A stretch of 64,000 bases of DNA from Butyricicoccus_A sp963588905 (GTDB lineage: Bacteria > Bacillota > Clostridia > Oscillospirales > Butyricicoccaceae), in NCBI GenBank assembly GCA_963588905.1, contig CAVAJF010000015.1, positions 105,993 through 169,992 of the forward strand. Reading direction: 5' to 3'. Positions 16,641-25,476 of this stretch are shown in pieces. Made by a program: the position numbers and the translations under genes. Under the pieces are notes generated by a model. The model was not told the origin of the DNA, made no database searches, and was given only the letters and a program-made list of their open reading frames with translations. Each line of letters opens with the position of its first letter. Within the stretch, counting starts at the first letter, position 1.

Positions 16641-18203
16641 ATGGAGCACAACATGTTTTGTTTTCAATGTGAGCAGACAGCTGGCTGTACCGGATGTACG
16701 GGAAGAGCTGGTGTCTGCGGCAAACAGGCAGATACTGCCAATTTACAGGATGAACTGACCGGCGCACTGATTGCGCTAGCACGCACGATACAGGGCAAGC
16801 AAACGATTTCGGCGCAGATCAGCAAACAGATCGTAGATGGATTGTTTACAACCGTCACCAATGTCAATTTTAACGATGTGACCATTCGGCAGCGCATTGA
16901 CGCCATTCATCGAGAGTTTCCGGCGGGAACGGCGGATTACGACATGAAAAAGGTATGGGATGCACAGGAAGACATCCGCAGCTTAAAATCTCTCATTTTG
17001 TTCGGCATTCGCGGTATGGCGGCATATGCCTATCACGCGATGATTTTGGGCTATACAGATGCGCAGCTGGATGCATTTTTTATCAAAGCACTGTGTGCAG
17101 TCGGAGAGGACACATGGGGCATGGACGAACTTCTGCCGATTGTTTTGGAAGTTGGCGAGAAAAATCTTGCCTGCATGGCGCTGCTCGACAAGGCAAATAC
17201 GCAGACCTACGGCACACCGACGCCGACAACCGTTCCGCTGACAGTAGAAAAAGGCCCGTTTATCGTTGTCACCGGACATGATTTGTACGACCTCAAATGT
17301 CTGCTGGAACAAACCAAGGATAAGGGCATTGCTATTTATACGCACGGAGAAATGCTTCCGGCGCATGGCTATCCGGAGCTGAAGAAATATCCGCATCTGA
17401 AGGGCAATTTTGGCACGGCATGGCAGAGCCAGCAAAAGGAATTTGACAATATTCCGGCTCCGATTCTGTTCACGACAAACTGTCTAATGCCGCCGCGCCC
17501 GAGCTATGCGGATCGCGTCTTTACCACGGAAGTGGTTTCGTATCCGGAAATGGTGCACATTGACGAAAACCGCGATTTTACACCGGTTATCGAGAAAGCA
17601 CTGGAGCTGGGCGGTTATGCGGAAGATCAGCCGTTTACCGGCATCAATGGCGGACACACAGTGACAACCGGCTTTGGACACGGCACGATTTTGAGCGTTG
17701 CGGATCAGGTTGTAGATGCTGTCAAATCCGGCGCGATTCGCCATTTCTTCTTGGTCGGCGGCTGTGACGGTGCGCGTCCGGGCAGAAATTACTACACGGA
17801 GTTTGTCAAGCAGACCCCACCGGATACCGTGATTTTGACACTTGCCTGCGGAAAGTACCGGTTTAATGATTTGGATCTTGGCACGATTGGCGGTTTGCCG
17901 CGGCTGATGGATGTCGGACAGTGCAACGATGCCTATGGCGCGATTCAGGTTGCTGTTGCGCTGGCAAAGGCGTTTGACTGTGAGGTCAATGAACTGCCGC
18001 TGTCTATGGTGCTGTCGTGGTATGAACAAAAGGCGGTGTGCATCCTGCTGACGCTGCTGTATCTCGGCATTCAGAATATTCGCCTTGGACCGACGCTTCC
18101 GGCGTTTCTTTCTCCCAATGTCCTGCAATTCTTGGTAGAACGCTATCATATTGCACCGATCAGTACGCCAGAAGAGGATTTGAAGGCGATTTTGGGCGAA
18201 TAA
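16641..18203 (+). CDS. hcp: Hydroxylamine reductase / hybrid-cluster protein
   Basis: 520 residues. Hcp holds a cubane [4Fe-4S] and a hybrid [4Fe-2O-2S] cluster, and reduces hydroxylamine and nitric oxide in anaerobes. The N-terminal cysteines are Cys7, Cys10, Cys16/Cys19 and Cys26 (FCFQCEQTAGC...GVCGK). Later cluster ligands are seen in GINGGHTVTTGFGHG, the VGGCDGARPGR segment, LACGKYRF and DVGQCNDAYG. AGGAGGG lies before the ATG. TATACT sits 30 bases upstream, within a small inverted repeat GGTAT-N7-ATACC at 16605-16621 that could be an operator. It is a single gene without a neighbouring hcr reductase. Confidence 0.93.
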   Translation: MEHNMFCFQCEQTAGCTGCTGRAGVCGKQADTANLQDELTGALIALARTIQGKQTISAQISKQIVDGLFTTVTNVNFNDVTIRQRIDAIHREFPAGTADYDMKKVWDAQEDIRSLKSLILFGIRGMAAYAYHAMILGYTDAQLDAFFIKALCAVGEDTWGMDELLPIVLEVGEKNLACMALLDKANTQTYGTPTPTTVPLTVEKGPFIVVTGHDLYDLKCLLEQTKDKGIAIYTHGEMLPAHGYPELKKYPHLKGNFGTAWQSQQKEFDNIPAPILFTTNCLMPPRPSYADRVFTTEVVSYPEMVHIDENRDFTPVIEKALELGGYAEDQPFTGINGGHTVTTGFGHGTILSVADQVVDAVKSGAIRHFFLVGGCDGARPGRNYYTEFVKQTPPDTVILTLACGKYRFNDLDLGTIGGLPRLMDVGQCNDAYGAIQVAVALAKAFDCEVNELPLSMVLSWYEQKAVCILLTLLYLGIQNIRLGPTLPAFLSPNVLQFLVERYHIAPISTPEEDLKAILGE

Positions 18204-18265
18204 TTTTTGGTTGCAGCTTCTGCGTGCCCGTGCTATACTGGAAAAAACGCGCAGGAGAAAGATAG

Positions 18266-18664
18266 ATGGAATTACAAGGACAGACGCTCATACAGGCGGG
18301 ACAAGAGCAAGCGCTGACGATTCCGGCAGAGGTTCGCTGTATTGCCGCCGGTGCATTTGGAGAAAATCATACGCTGGAACAATTGACGATTGCAGCAAAC
18401 TACACGCAGTTTTGCGCGCAGCATGAGCTGGAACATTGTACGATGTTGAAAAAAGTAGAAATCTGGGGTGAAGTAGAAGATGCGGACGGAAAACGGCTGA
18501 CGCGTCCGGCAGCACTTCGAGACTACCTTGGTTTGCAGGAAGAAACACAGTTGGTTTGGGAATGTCCGACCGTTTGGTGCTTGGAGGATCGGTGCCAATT
18601 TTGCGGCGGTGCACTCAAAGGAAGCGTGATGCGCGTGTGTACGTTCTGCGGACGAATCAATTAG
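18266..18664 (+). CDS. Small protein with leucine-rich-repeat-like start and C-terminal zinc ribbon
   Basis: 132 residues. The first half (LTIPAEVRCIAAGAFGENHTLEQLTIAAN) resembles one or two BspA-type LRR_5 units. The C-terminus has CQFCGG, 11 residues, then CTFCGR, a CXXC...CXXC zinc ribbon. The middle is charged and Trp-containing (LVWECPTVWCLED). The combination is not recognised as a named family. GGAGAAAG precedes the ATG. It starts 60 bases after hcp, possibly in the same transcript, and ends in a strong terminator. Confidence 0.72.
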   Translation: MELQGQTLIQAGQEQALTIPAEVRCIAAGAFGENHTLEQLTIAANYTQFCAQHELEHCTMLKKVEIWGEVEDADGKRLTRPAALRDYLGLQEETQLVWECPTVWCLEDRCQFCGGALKGSVMRVCTFCGRIN

Positions 18665-18669
18665 AACAC

Positions 18670-18716
18670 AAGCTCTCTGCATGAAAGCAATCATGCAGAG
18701 AGCTTGACTTTTTTTA
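18670..18716 (+). terminator. Strong intrinsic terminator
   Basis: A 15-bp perfect stem pairs 18670-18684 with 18691-18705 and is followed by a run of seven T. Confidence 0.9.
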
Positions 18717-18781
18717 TCTTCTAAAGGGTTATAAAGTTGTTAATATCTTGTCTGAATTTCTTTTTTGCAACAGAATTGATG

Positions 18782-18861
18782 TATAATAGGTCACGGACAA
18801 AAAGAGACAAACATAGTAAAAGATTTCTGCTGGCTGTGCGAATACAGTACAGCAGTTTTTT
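18782..18861 (+). promoter_or_regulatory. Promoter and leader terminator of the fused activase gene
   Basis: TATAAT lies at 18782-18787 with only a weak -35. About 40 bases later CTGCTG (18827-18832) pairs with CAGCAG (18850-18855), helped by an inner CTGT/ACAG stem. TTTTTT follows at 18856-18861. This terminator-like hairpin stands 22 bases before the start codon, so it may attenuate the gene. No aptamer is obvious. Confidence 0.5.
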
Positions 18862-18882
18862 AGAAGTGAGAGTAAAGACAGT

Positions 18883-21800
18883 ATGAACGATTCAATCAAA
18901 CATCAAGAATATCTTTTGTTGGGACTGGATGTCGGCTCGACGACGGTGAAAGCGGCAGTATTGCGGCCGGGAGAGCAAAAGCCGCTGTTTGTGCGATACC
19001 GCCGACATCATGCAGAACAACTGCGCGCCATGCGCTTACTGCTGGAGGAGGTTCAGCAGGCGTTTCCGCAGGAAACATTCCGCATTGCTGTGTGCGGCAG
19101 CGGCGGCAAGCCGATTGCCGACTGCACCGGGGTTCATTTTGTGCAGGAGGTGGTTGCCAATGCCTCTGCGGTGCGCCATTTGTACCCGCAGACACGCACG
19201 GCCATTGAGCTGGGCGGACAGGATGCAAAAATTATCTTTTTTCAATACGATGAGAACGCCAAGCGGCTTGTCGCGCGGGATATGCGCATGAATGGCAGCT
19301 GTGCCGGTGGTACCGGTGCGTTTATTGATGAAATTGCCGCATTGCTCAAAACACCGACGGAGCGATTTGAAGCATTGGCGAGCCAAGGCAGTACCATTCA
19401 CAGCATCAGCGGCCGATGTGGTGTTTTCGCTAAGACGGATATTCAGTCTGTACTCAATGCAGGCGGCGCGCGAGAGGATATTGCGCTATCGGCGTTTCAT
19501 GCGATTGCCAAGCAGACCATTGGCGGCCTGTCGCAGGGATTGGACATCACGCCGCCGGTTATTTTTGAAGGCGGCCCGTTGACGTTTAATCCAACCTTGG
19601 TTCGCGTCTTTTGCGAGCGACTGCATTTGTCTGAGGAAGAAATCATTCGTCCGGAACATCCGGATACCATTGTGGCACTCGGTGCGGCGCTGAGTATTCC
19701 TGAGCTGTTTGGTGAGGATGCCACAGATGTCCATGAGCTGGGAGAAAAAATTGCACAGCTCCGGCAAGCAGAGACGCAAAGCAAGCACACGGTCAGCAAA
19801 CACGCGGAGCCGTATTTTTCAACAGAACAGGCTTGTCAGGCATGGCGGAAGCTGCATGAAAGTCCGCAAGTCCACCGCAGTTCGGCACAGGAGGGGGATA
19901 CCCTGCGCGTGTATATCGGTGTCGATGCGGGCAGTACGACGAGCAAATTGGTGCTCATGGACGAAACGGAAACGGTCATTGACCGGTTTTATGCCAATAA
20001 CCGCGGTGATCCGATTCAGGTCATTCGACAGGGCTTGATGGAGCTGTATGAGAGCTACGCACAGCGCGGTATTCGCTTAGACGTGCTCGGATTGGGCACG
20101 ACAGGATATGGAGAACATATGCTGGCAAAGGCGTTTGGCGCGGATTATCATACGGTGGAAACCGTTGCCCACGCCGCCGCTGCACAAAAGTATGTGCCGG
20201 ATGTCAGCTTTGTTTTGGACATCGGCGGACAGGACATGAAGGCGATGTGGATTGATAATGGCGTGGTGACAAATATCACGCTGAATGAAGCCTGTTCTTC
20301 CGGCTGCGGTTCCTTTTTGGAAGGATTTGCCGCAGCGTTGGGCATTCCTGTCGATCAGATTGCCGATGCGGCATTTCGTTCGCGGCAGCCTGCTGATTTG
20401 GGCAGCCGCTGCACTGTGTTCATGAACAGCACGATTATTACGGAACAGAAAAACGGTCGGACACCGGAGGATATTATGGCGGGACTTTGCCGGTCGATTA
20501 TCCGCAATGTCTTTACCAAGGTTGTGCGCATTCCCAATCCATCTGTGCTTGGCAAACATGTGGTCGTGCAGGGCGGTACATTTAAAAATGATGCTGTGCT
20601 GTGTGCCTTGGAGCAGTATTTGGGACAGCCGGTCACCCGCGCACCATATCCGGGAGAAATGGGTGCCATCGGTGCGGCACTGCTCACCAAAAGACAGGCG
20701 GGCGAGCACGCAGTCAGCAATTTTATCGGCTTTTCTGCGCTTCCGAATTTCCAGTACAGCAAACAGGATGGCGTGCCGTGTCCGTTCTGCGGCAATCATT
20801 GCAGCAGAACCATTCTTCGGTTCTCGAACGGCAGTTCCTTTATCACGGGCAATCGCTGTGAGCGCGGTGAAATTTTGGGCAATCCCAATGACGCCACGGT
20901 GCGGGAACAGGTCAAGCATACGCGCCGCACAAAAGACGATGTGCCGAATTTGTTCCGAACCAGAGAACAGCTGCTGTTTCATGATTATGCCTATCCGCAG
21001 CTGGACGCGCAAAAAGATGTGACCATTGGCATCCCGCGCGTATTGTCTTTCTGGGACACGATGCCGTTTTGGAAAGTGTTCTGGCGCAGCTTGGGGTATC
21101 GGGTGCAGGTGTCTGACAGCAGTACACGGGAGATGTATGAAAACGGCTTGTCTGCGGTTACCTCAGATACGGTTTGTTTTCCGGCGAAGCTTGTGCATGG
21201 ACATCTGCGCAATTTGAAGGAAAAGGGCGTAGATCGTATTTTTATGCCGTCTATCACGACGGTAAAGAGTGAAAATCTGGCGGAAACCAGTGAGTCCATG
21301 TGCGCTGTCGTCAAGGGATACCCGATTGTCATCCGCAATTCGGATGATCCGGAACGCCGATGGGGGATTCCGTTTGATGCGCCGCTGTTCCACTGGCATC
21401 TGCCCGAGGACAGAGACCGACAGCTCACGCAGTATATGCAACAGACATTTGGCGTTGCGCCGGAACTGACGCGGAAAGCCATCGCGGCGGGAGATGCGGC
21501 ACAGCAGGAATTTTCTGACCGCTTGAAGGCAGAAGGACAGAAAATTATAGATACGGTGCAGAAAAATGGCACGTATGCTGTTGTTTTGGCGTCCAGACCG
21601 TATCAAAACGATGCGCTGGTCAATCATGATTTGCCGGAGCTGTTTACCGAGCATCATATTCCGGTGCTGACCATAGACAGTTTGCCGGACATCAATCGCG
21701 TGGATTTACACAACAGTCGCCTGGATATTGTCAATAACTATCACGCGCGGATGCTGTCCGGCGCTGTACTCGCGGCAGGCTGTGATTATTTGGAGTACGC

Positions 21801-23256
21801 ACAGGTTGTCAGCTTTGGCTGCGGACATGATGCGTACTTATCCGATGAAATCATCCGTATGATGAATGAAATTAGCGGAAAACATCCGCTGGTGCTCAAG
21901 CTGGATGAGAGCGACGCCACCGGCCCACTTCGTATTCGTGTGAGAAGCTTTTTGGAAACCGCGGCACAGCGCAGAACACGGACAACCGGACAGGTACACG
22001 AATTGTCCGATCCATACCCGACAAAATTCACCAAGCAGGATGCCAAAGAACGCATTGTGCTCGTGCCGAATACTTCTCATGCATTTAGTCGGGTCATGTC
22101 GGCGGCATTCAGTGCCCAGCATATCAAGGCAGAGCCGCTGCCAGTCGGAAGAGAGGAAGCCATTCGACTCGGCAAGCAGTATGTGCACAATGATATTTGC
22201 TTCCCGGCACAGATTGTCATCGGTGAGGCGTTGGAAGCACTGCGCAGCGGAAAATATCAAGGAAAGCAGGTTGCTATTGGCATGGGCAAGTACATCGGCG
22301 ACTGCCGTCTGACGCATTACAGTGCGCTGCTGCGCAAGGCACTGGACGATGCGGGCTTCGCTGATGTTCCGATTTTGACCAACGATGACAAGGACAGCCA
22401 TGATATGCATCCGGGCTTCCGCATGAGTCTGATGTCTGCGCTCAATATTGCGTTTGCTCTGCCGATGATTGACGTTTTGGAAGAGCTGCTGCGCAAGATG
22501 CGTCCGTATGAGCTGGTTGCAGGCAGTGCCGATGCCGCTTTTGAGCGGGCTATGGATGCCGTTATTGACGGGATGGAGCACGGCGGCATTCTCGGTATGC
22601 GCGGCGGATTTAAACGGGCGATTGACATCATGTGCGATGTGGCGTATGATCGCAGTAGACGCAGACCGACGGTTCTCATCGTGGGCGAGTACCTGCTCAA
22701 TTTCCATCCGGGCGCAAACCATGATATTGAGAAGTATCTGGAGGAGAATGGATTTGAAATTATTGAGGCGCGCATGACCGATGTTATTCGCAAGTCGTAT
22801 TTTTATATTGATGCGCAGATTCGGGAATATAAGCTCAAAAAGCCGATGGGTGAAAAGATTTGGTATTTTACCGCAGATGAGATCTTCAATGCGGCACACG
22901 CCATGACAGATGCGATTGCGAAAAAGCATCCGCTGTACCATCGGGCGGCGCGTATGCAGGAGATTATCAAGGACAGCGATCCGATCATTCACCATACCTT
23001 TGATGCCGGTGAAGGCGTGCTGATTCCGGGAGAAATTCTGCACAACGCCAAGAACGGCTGCCGGAACTTTATTATTTTGCAGCCGTTTGGATGCCTTCCC
23101 AATCATGTTGTCGGTCGCGGCATCGCAAAACGGCTCAAGGAGTTGTATCCGGATGCGCAGATTTTGCCGTTGGATTACGATCCGGATGTCAGCTTTGCGA
23201 ATGTAGAGAACCGTCTGCAAATGCTCATTATGAACGAGAAAAGCAAACACGCTTAA
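18883..23256 (+). CDS. Giant fused acyl-CoA dehydratase activase / HgdB-like protein
   Basis: 1457 residues. Two BadF/HgdC-type ASKHA ATPase domains come first, at about residues 10-280 (LLGLDVGSTTVKAAV) and 340-610 (YIGVDAGSTTSKLV). Each keeps the cysteine pair that holds the bridging [4Fe-4S] cluster in HgdC: Cys140/Cys179 and Cys471/Cys510, both 39 apart. A Cys-rich segment follows (PCPFCGNHCS, GNRCERGE). Then comes a DUF2229-type region with SDTVCFPAKLVHGH, and finally an HgdB-like 2-hydroxyacyl-CoA dehydratase domain (HNDICFPAQ, LQPFGCLPNHV). Family knowledge: such proteins use ATP to push electrons to low potential. The substrate is unknown. It is homologous to the split pair at 53976-58179. 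Confidence 0.85.
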   Translation: MNDSIKHQEYLLLGLDVGSTTVKAAVLRPGEQKPLFVRYRRHHAEQLRAMRLLLEEVQQAFPQETFRIAVCGSGGKPIADCTGVHFVQEVVANASAVRHLYPQTRTAIELGGQDAKIIFFQYDENAKRLVARDMRMNGSCAGGTGAFIDEIAALLKTPTERFEALASQGSTIHSISGRCGVFAKTDIQSVLNAGGAREDIALSAFHAIAKQTIGGLSQGLDITPPVIFEGGPLTFNPTLVRVFCERLHLSEEEIIRPEHPDTIVALGAALSIPELFGEDATDVHELGEKIAQLRQAETQSKHTVSKHAEPYFSTEQACQAWRKLHESPQVHRSSAQEGDTLRVYIGVDAGSTTSKLVLMDETETVIDRFYANNRGDPIQVIRQGLMELYESYAQRGIRLDVLGLGTTGYGEHMLAKAFGADYHTVETVAHAAAAQKYVPDVSFVLDIGGQDMKAMWIDNGVVTNITLNEACSSGCGSFLEGFAAALGIPVDQIADAAFRSRQPADLGSRCTVFMNSTIITEQKNGRTPEDIMAGLCRSIIRNVFTKVVRIPNPSVLGKHVVVQGGTFKNDAVLCALEQYLGQPVTRAPYPGEMGAIGAALLTKRQAGEHAVSNFIGFSALPNFQYSKQDGVPCPFCGNHCSRTILRFSNGSSFITGNRCERGEILGNPNDATVREQVKHTRRTKDDVPNLFRTREQLLFHDYAYPQLDAQKDVTIGIPRVLSFWDTMPFWKVFWRSLGYRVQVSDSSTREMYENGLSAVTSDTVCFPAKLVHGHLRNLKEKGVDRIFMPSITTVKSENLAETSESMCAVVKGYPIVIRNSDDPERRWGIPFDAPLFHWHLPEDRDRQLTQYMQQTFGVAPELTRKAIAAGDAAQQEFSDRLKAEGQKIIDTVQKNGTYAVVLASRPYQNDALVNHDLPELFTEHHIPVLTIDSLPDINRVDLHNSRLDIVNNYHARMLSGAVLAAGCDYLEYAQVVSFGCGHDAYLSDEIIRMMNEISGKHPLVLKLDESDATGPLRIRVRSFLETAAQRRTRTTGQVHELSDPYPTKFTKQDAKERIVLVPNTSHAFSRVMSAAFSAQHIKAEPLPVGREEAIRLGKQYVHNDICFPAQIVIGEALEALRSGKYQGKQVAIGMGKYIGDCRLTHYSALLRKALDDAGFADVPILTNDDKDSHDMHPGFRMSLMSALNIAFALPMIDVLEELLRKMRPYELVAGSADAAFERAMDAVIDGMEHGGILGMRGGFKRAIDIMCDVAYDRSRRRPTVLIVGEYLLNFHPGANHDIEKYLEENGFEIIEARMTDVIRKSYFYIDAQIREYKLKKPMGEKIWYFTADEIFNAAHAMTDAIAKKHPLYHRAARMQEIIKDSDPIIHHTFDAGEGVLIPGEILHNAKNGCRNFIILQPFGCLPNHVVGRGIAKRLKELYPDAQILPLDYDPDVSFANVENRLQMLIMNEKSKHA

Positions 23257-23266
23257 GGGAGAAGTT

Positions 23267-23974
23267 ATGGGACTTTTGGGAAAATTGCGCTGGGAAAAGC
23301 AGAAACGCAGCCAGCGCGCGCATTATGAAGAGGAAGTAAAAAAAGCAGAGGCAAGAAAACAGGGAAAGATTGAACCGCTGTTCCAACCGCTGCAGGCACT
23401 GCGAGGCAGTCAGCGCGGCCGCTGTGTGATTCTGGGCGCGGAGGTTCAGCCATCGATTCTTGACAGATTGAACCATGAGTGCACGCTGTGCAGTGCGGCG
23501 GGCTGGGAAAAGCTCAAAAAGACGGGCTGGCAGCCGACGTATCTGGGCATTCAAAGTCCATCCATGCTCGAACAAATCAAAGAGTATATTGACAAGATTC
23601 CGGAACAGGGAATTCTTGCCGGAGATAATTTGACGATTCCTTCTCCGACACCGAAAAATTGGATTGCCTATCCCTATCTTGGTGTCTATAAATACTACTG
23701 TAACGAGTATGACACCCATCATGTCAAATTCAGCGGTGATGCACTGGAAGTCGTATATGATGGCTATGACACCGTGTACTCGCTGATGCAGATTGCAGTG
23801 TATCTCGGATTTACGGATCTGGTGCTGGTCGGCTGTGGCTGCTGCCATCCGCAGGAGGAGAAGATGCAGTCGGCATTCCGAACAGCAAAACAGTATGCCG
23901 ATACACATGGCATCAATATTTACAACGGCACGCCCGGCGAAACCGACGACATCTTTCCGCTGTTTTCCCTGTAA
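23267..23974 (+). CDS. MptE-like / DUF115-related protein
   Basis: 235 residues. A charged, coiled N-terminal helix (KQKRSQRAHYEEEVKKAEARKQG) is followed by a Rossmann-like domain. The segment YDTVYSLMQIAVYLGFTDLV with LVGCGC matches the pattern of 6-hydroxymethylpterin diphosphokinase MptE-like and DUF115 proteins, in which a mononucleotide or sugar-nucleotide-linked group is handled. CTLCSAAG and VGCGCCHP give two Cys clusters not typical of the family. It starts 11 bases after the giant activase stop, so it is probably co-transcribed. The reaction is unknown. Confidence 0.6.
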   Translation: MGLLGKLRWEKQKRSQRAHYEEEVKKAEARKQGKIEPLFQPLQALRGSQRGRCVILGAEVQPSILDRLNHECTLCSAAGWEKLKKTGWQPTYLGIQSPSMLEQIKEYIDKIPEQGILAGDNLTIPSPTPKNWIAYPYLGVYKYYCNEYDTHHVKFSGDALEVVYDGYDTVYSLMQIAVYLGFTDLVLVGCGCCHPQEEKMQSAFRTAKQYADTHGINIYNGTPGETDDIFPLFSL

Positions 23975-24009
23975 TTTACAAAATTGCTCCAAAATTTACA
24001 CACGATGCA

Positions 24010-24038
24010 TTGATACATAGCTGCAAAGAGTCTACAAT
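24010..24038 (+). promoter_or_regulatory. Promoter for the small alarmone synthetase
   Basis: TTGATA (24010-24015), 17 bases, TACAAT (24033-24038). The predicted start of transcription near 24045 favours a start codon at 24078 over one at 24057. Confidence 0.65.
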
Positions 24039-24077
24039 AAAATAGATAGAGAATACATGACAGGGGAGCGATGCGAT

Positions 24078-24692
24078 GTGGAGCAGGAAAAGTTTGTCAT
24101 GGATTTTCTGCGCCCAGAAGTGCAGCAGGAATATCAGGCTTGTATCAATCTGCTGATTGGAAAAATCCAGCAGTTTGCCAAACAACAGCAGACCCTGCTT
24201 CATCGAGAGATTGTCTCGCAGATTGTGTGGCGGCTCAAAAGTGAACAGAGTATTTTGGCAAAGCTGCGGCGAAAAAAACGCGAAAAAACCAATGCCAATA
24301 TCTATCGGTACATCAATGACCTGGCGGGAATTCGCATTGTGTGTCTGTATTTGGATGATATAGACCGCGTGCGGACATTTTTAGAGATGATGCCGGATAT
24401 TCGCATTTTGAAAGTCAAGGATTTTATCAAAAAACCGAAGAACAGCGGGTATCAAAGTCTGCATATGCAGGTACAGTTTCCCAATGAACGCAAGGTAGAA
24501 ATTCAAATCCGCACCATGGGCATGGACTATTGGTCGGTGATGGAGCACGAGCTGCAGTACAAAAAGAAGAGCAAAATCGGCCGGTCTCTGCGAAGAGAAC
24601 TGCTCGCCTGTGCAAACGACATGCACCGCATGGATGAACGGATGCAGGCGATGCGCCGTTTGCTGGATAAACAAAATAAAGATACGGTATAA
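24078..24692 (+). CDS. Small alarmone synthetase (RelQ/RelP-like GTP pyrophosphokinase)
   Basis: Makes (p)ppGpp from ATP and GTP/GDP, without the hydrolase and TGS/ACT domains of full Rel. 204 residues if the GTG at 24078 is used. That start has AGGGGAG 9 bases upstream, while the ATG at 24057 has no ribosome site and nearly no leader. Synthetase motifs seen: REIVSQIVWRLKSEQSILAKL, NANIYRYINDLAGIRIVCLY, KPKNSGYQSLHMQVQ, VEIQIRTMGMDYWSVMEHEL and YKKKSK. The C-terminal helix MRRLLDKQ could support oligomer formation. It is a single-gene unit between a promoter and a terminator. Confidence 0.87.
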   Translation: MEQEKFVMDFLRPEVQQEYQACINLLIGKIQQFAKQQQTLLHREIVSQIVWRLKSEQSILAKLRRKKREKTNANIYRYINDLAGIRIVCLYLDDIDRVRTFLEMMPDIRILKVKDFIKKPKNSGYQSLHMQVQFPNERKVEIQIRTMGMDYWSVMEHELQYKKKSKIGRSLRRELLACANDMHRMDERMQAMRRLLDKQNKDTV

Positions 24693-24694
24693 TA

Positions 24695-24738
24695 AAACTG
24701 TCGCAGAAATCCCATGGGAAGACTGCGGCAGTTTTTTT
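24695..24738 (+). terminator. Terminator after the alarmone synthetase
   Basis: AACTGTCGCAG pairs with CTGCGGCAGTT (one G-T pair) and is followed by seven T. Confidence 0.8.
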
Positions 24739-24755
24739 GTTGCTTTTTGCGTTGG

Positions 24756-24784
24756 TTGCGAGGTGACGTTTTGCATGGTATAAT
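24756..24784 (+). promoter_or_regulatory. Promoter of the methionine synthase operon
   Basis: TTGCGA, a 17-base spacer and TATAAT at 24779-24784. Transcription should begin near 24791, leaving no room for a riboswitch. This makes the TTG at 24811 the plausible first codon. Confidence 0.6.
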
Positions 24785-24810
24785 GGTAGGAAATGCGAGG
24801 TGAACGGCGA

Positions 24811-25476
24811 TTGGAAGCAAGACTAACACAACTCAATTATCAAGAAATTTTGATGTATCTCGGGTATCGCGGACAGGAACGGCCGCCGGAGCTGGAGCAG
24901 CAGATTCAGCGCTGCATGGATGAAGTGACAAAAAGCTGCCAGCCGAGATTGGTCTATCGCAGATTGCCGGTAAAAGACGGAGAAATTGTCGGCTTTCCGT
25001 TAGAAGGCAAAGATATGAAGGAAATTCTGTCATCCTGTCAGGAAAGTGTGCTGCTTGCCGTGACGTTGGGACCGCAGATTGAACAGCTGCTCATGCGGCG
25101 TGAGGTGACAGACATGGCGGATGCTGTCATCATGGATTCTTGTGCCAGCGCGGCGATTGAAAATGTCTGTGACCATTTTGAATTTGATTTGCGGGAGCAA
25201 TTGGAACAAGAAGGTCGTTTTTTGACCGACCGATTTAGTCCGGGATACGGTGATTTGCCGCTGCACACCCAGCGCAGGCTGTGCGAAGCGCTCAATACAA
25301 CACGGCGCATTGGTCTGACTGTCACCCCGAATTATTTGATGATTCCGCGAAAATCGGTCACGGCGATTATGGGAATCTCCGATCATCCGCAAAAACTGAG
25401 AAAACGGGGCTGTGAGGTATGCAGTATGTTCCTGACCTGTCCCTATCGAAAGGAAGGACTTGCTTGTCATGAATAA
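24811..25476 (+). CDS. Free-standing B12-dependent methionine synthase reactivation domain
   Basis: 221 residues if the TTG at 24811 is used (GAGGTG 8 bases upstream). An ATG at 24793 would be leaderless. The Met_synt_B12 activation fold is recognised by RFSPGYGDLPLHTQ and the LTVTPNYLMIPRKSVTAIMG segment, which bind S-adenosylmethionine. CEVCSMFLTCPYRKEG adds a Cys cluster at the C-terminus. In E. coli MetH this domain is the C-terminus; here it is a separate gene overlapping the start of the MetH core by 8 bases. It should remethylate oxidised cob(II)alamin with SAM and an electron donor. Confidence 0.85.
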   Translation: MEARLTQLNYQEILMYLGYRGQERPPELEQQIQRCMDEVTKSCQPRLVYRRLPVKDGEIVGFPLEGKDMKEILSSCQESVLLAVTLGPQIEQLLMRREVTDMADAVIMDSCASAAIENVCDHFEFDLREQLEQEGRFLTDRFSPGYGDLPLHTQRRLCEALNTTRRIGLTVTPNYLMIPRKSVTAIMGISDHPQKLRKRGCEVCSMFLTCPYRKEGLACHE

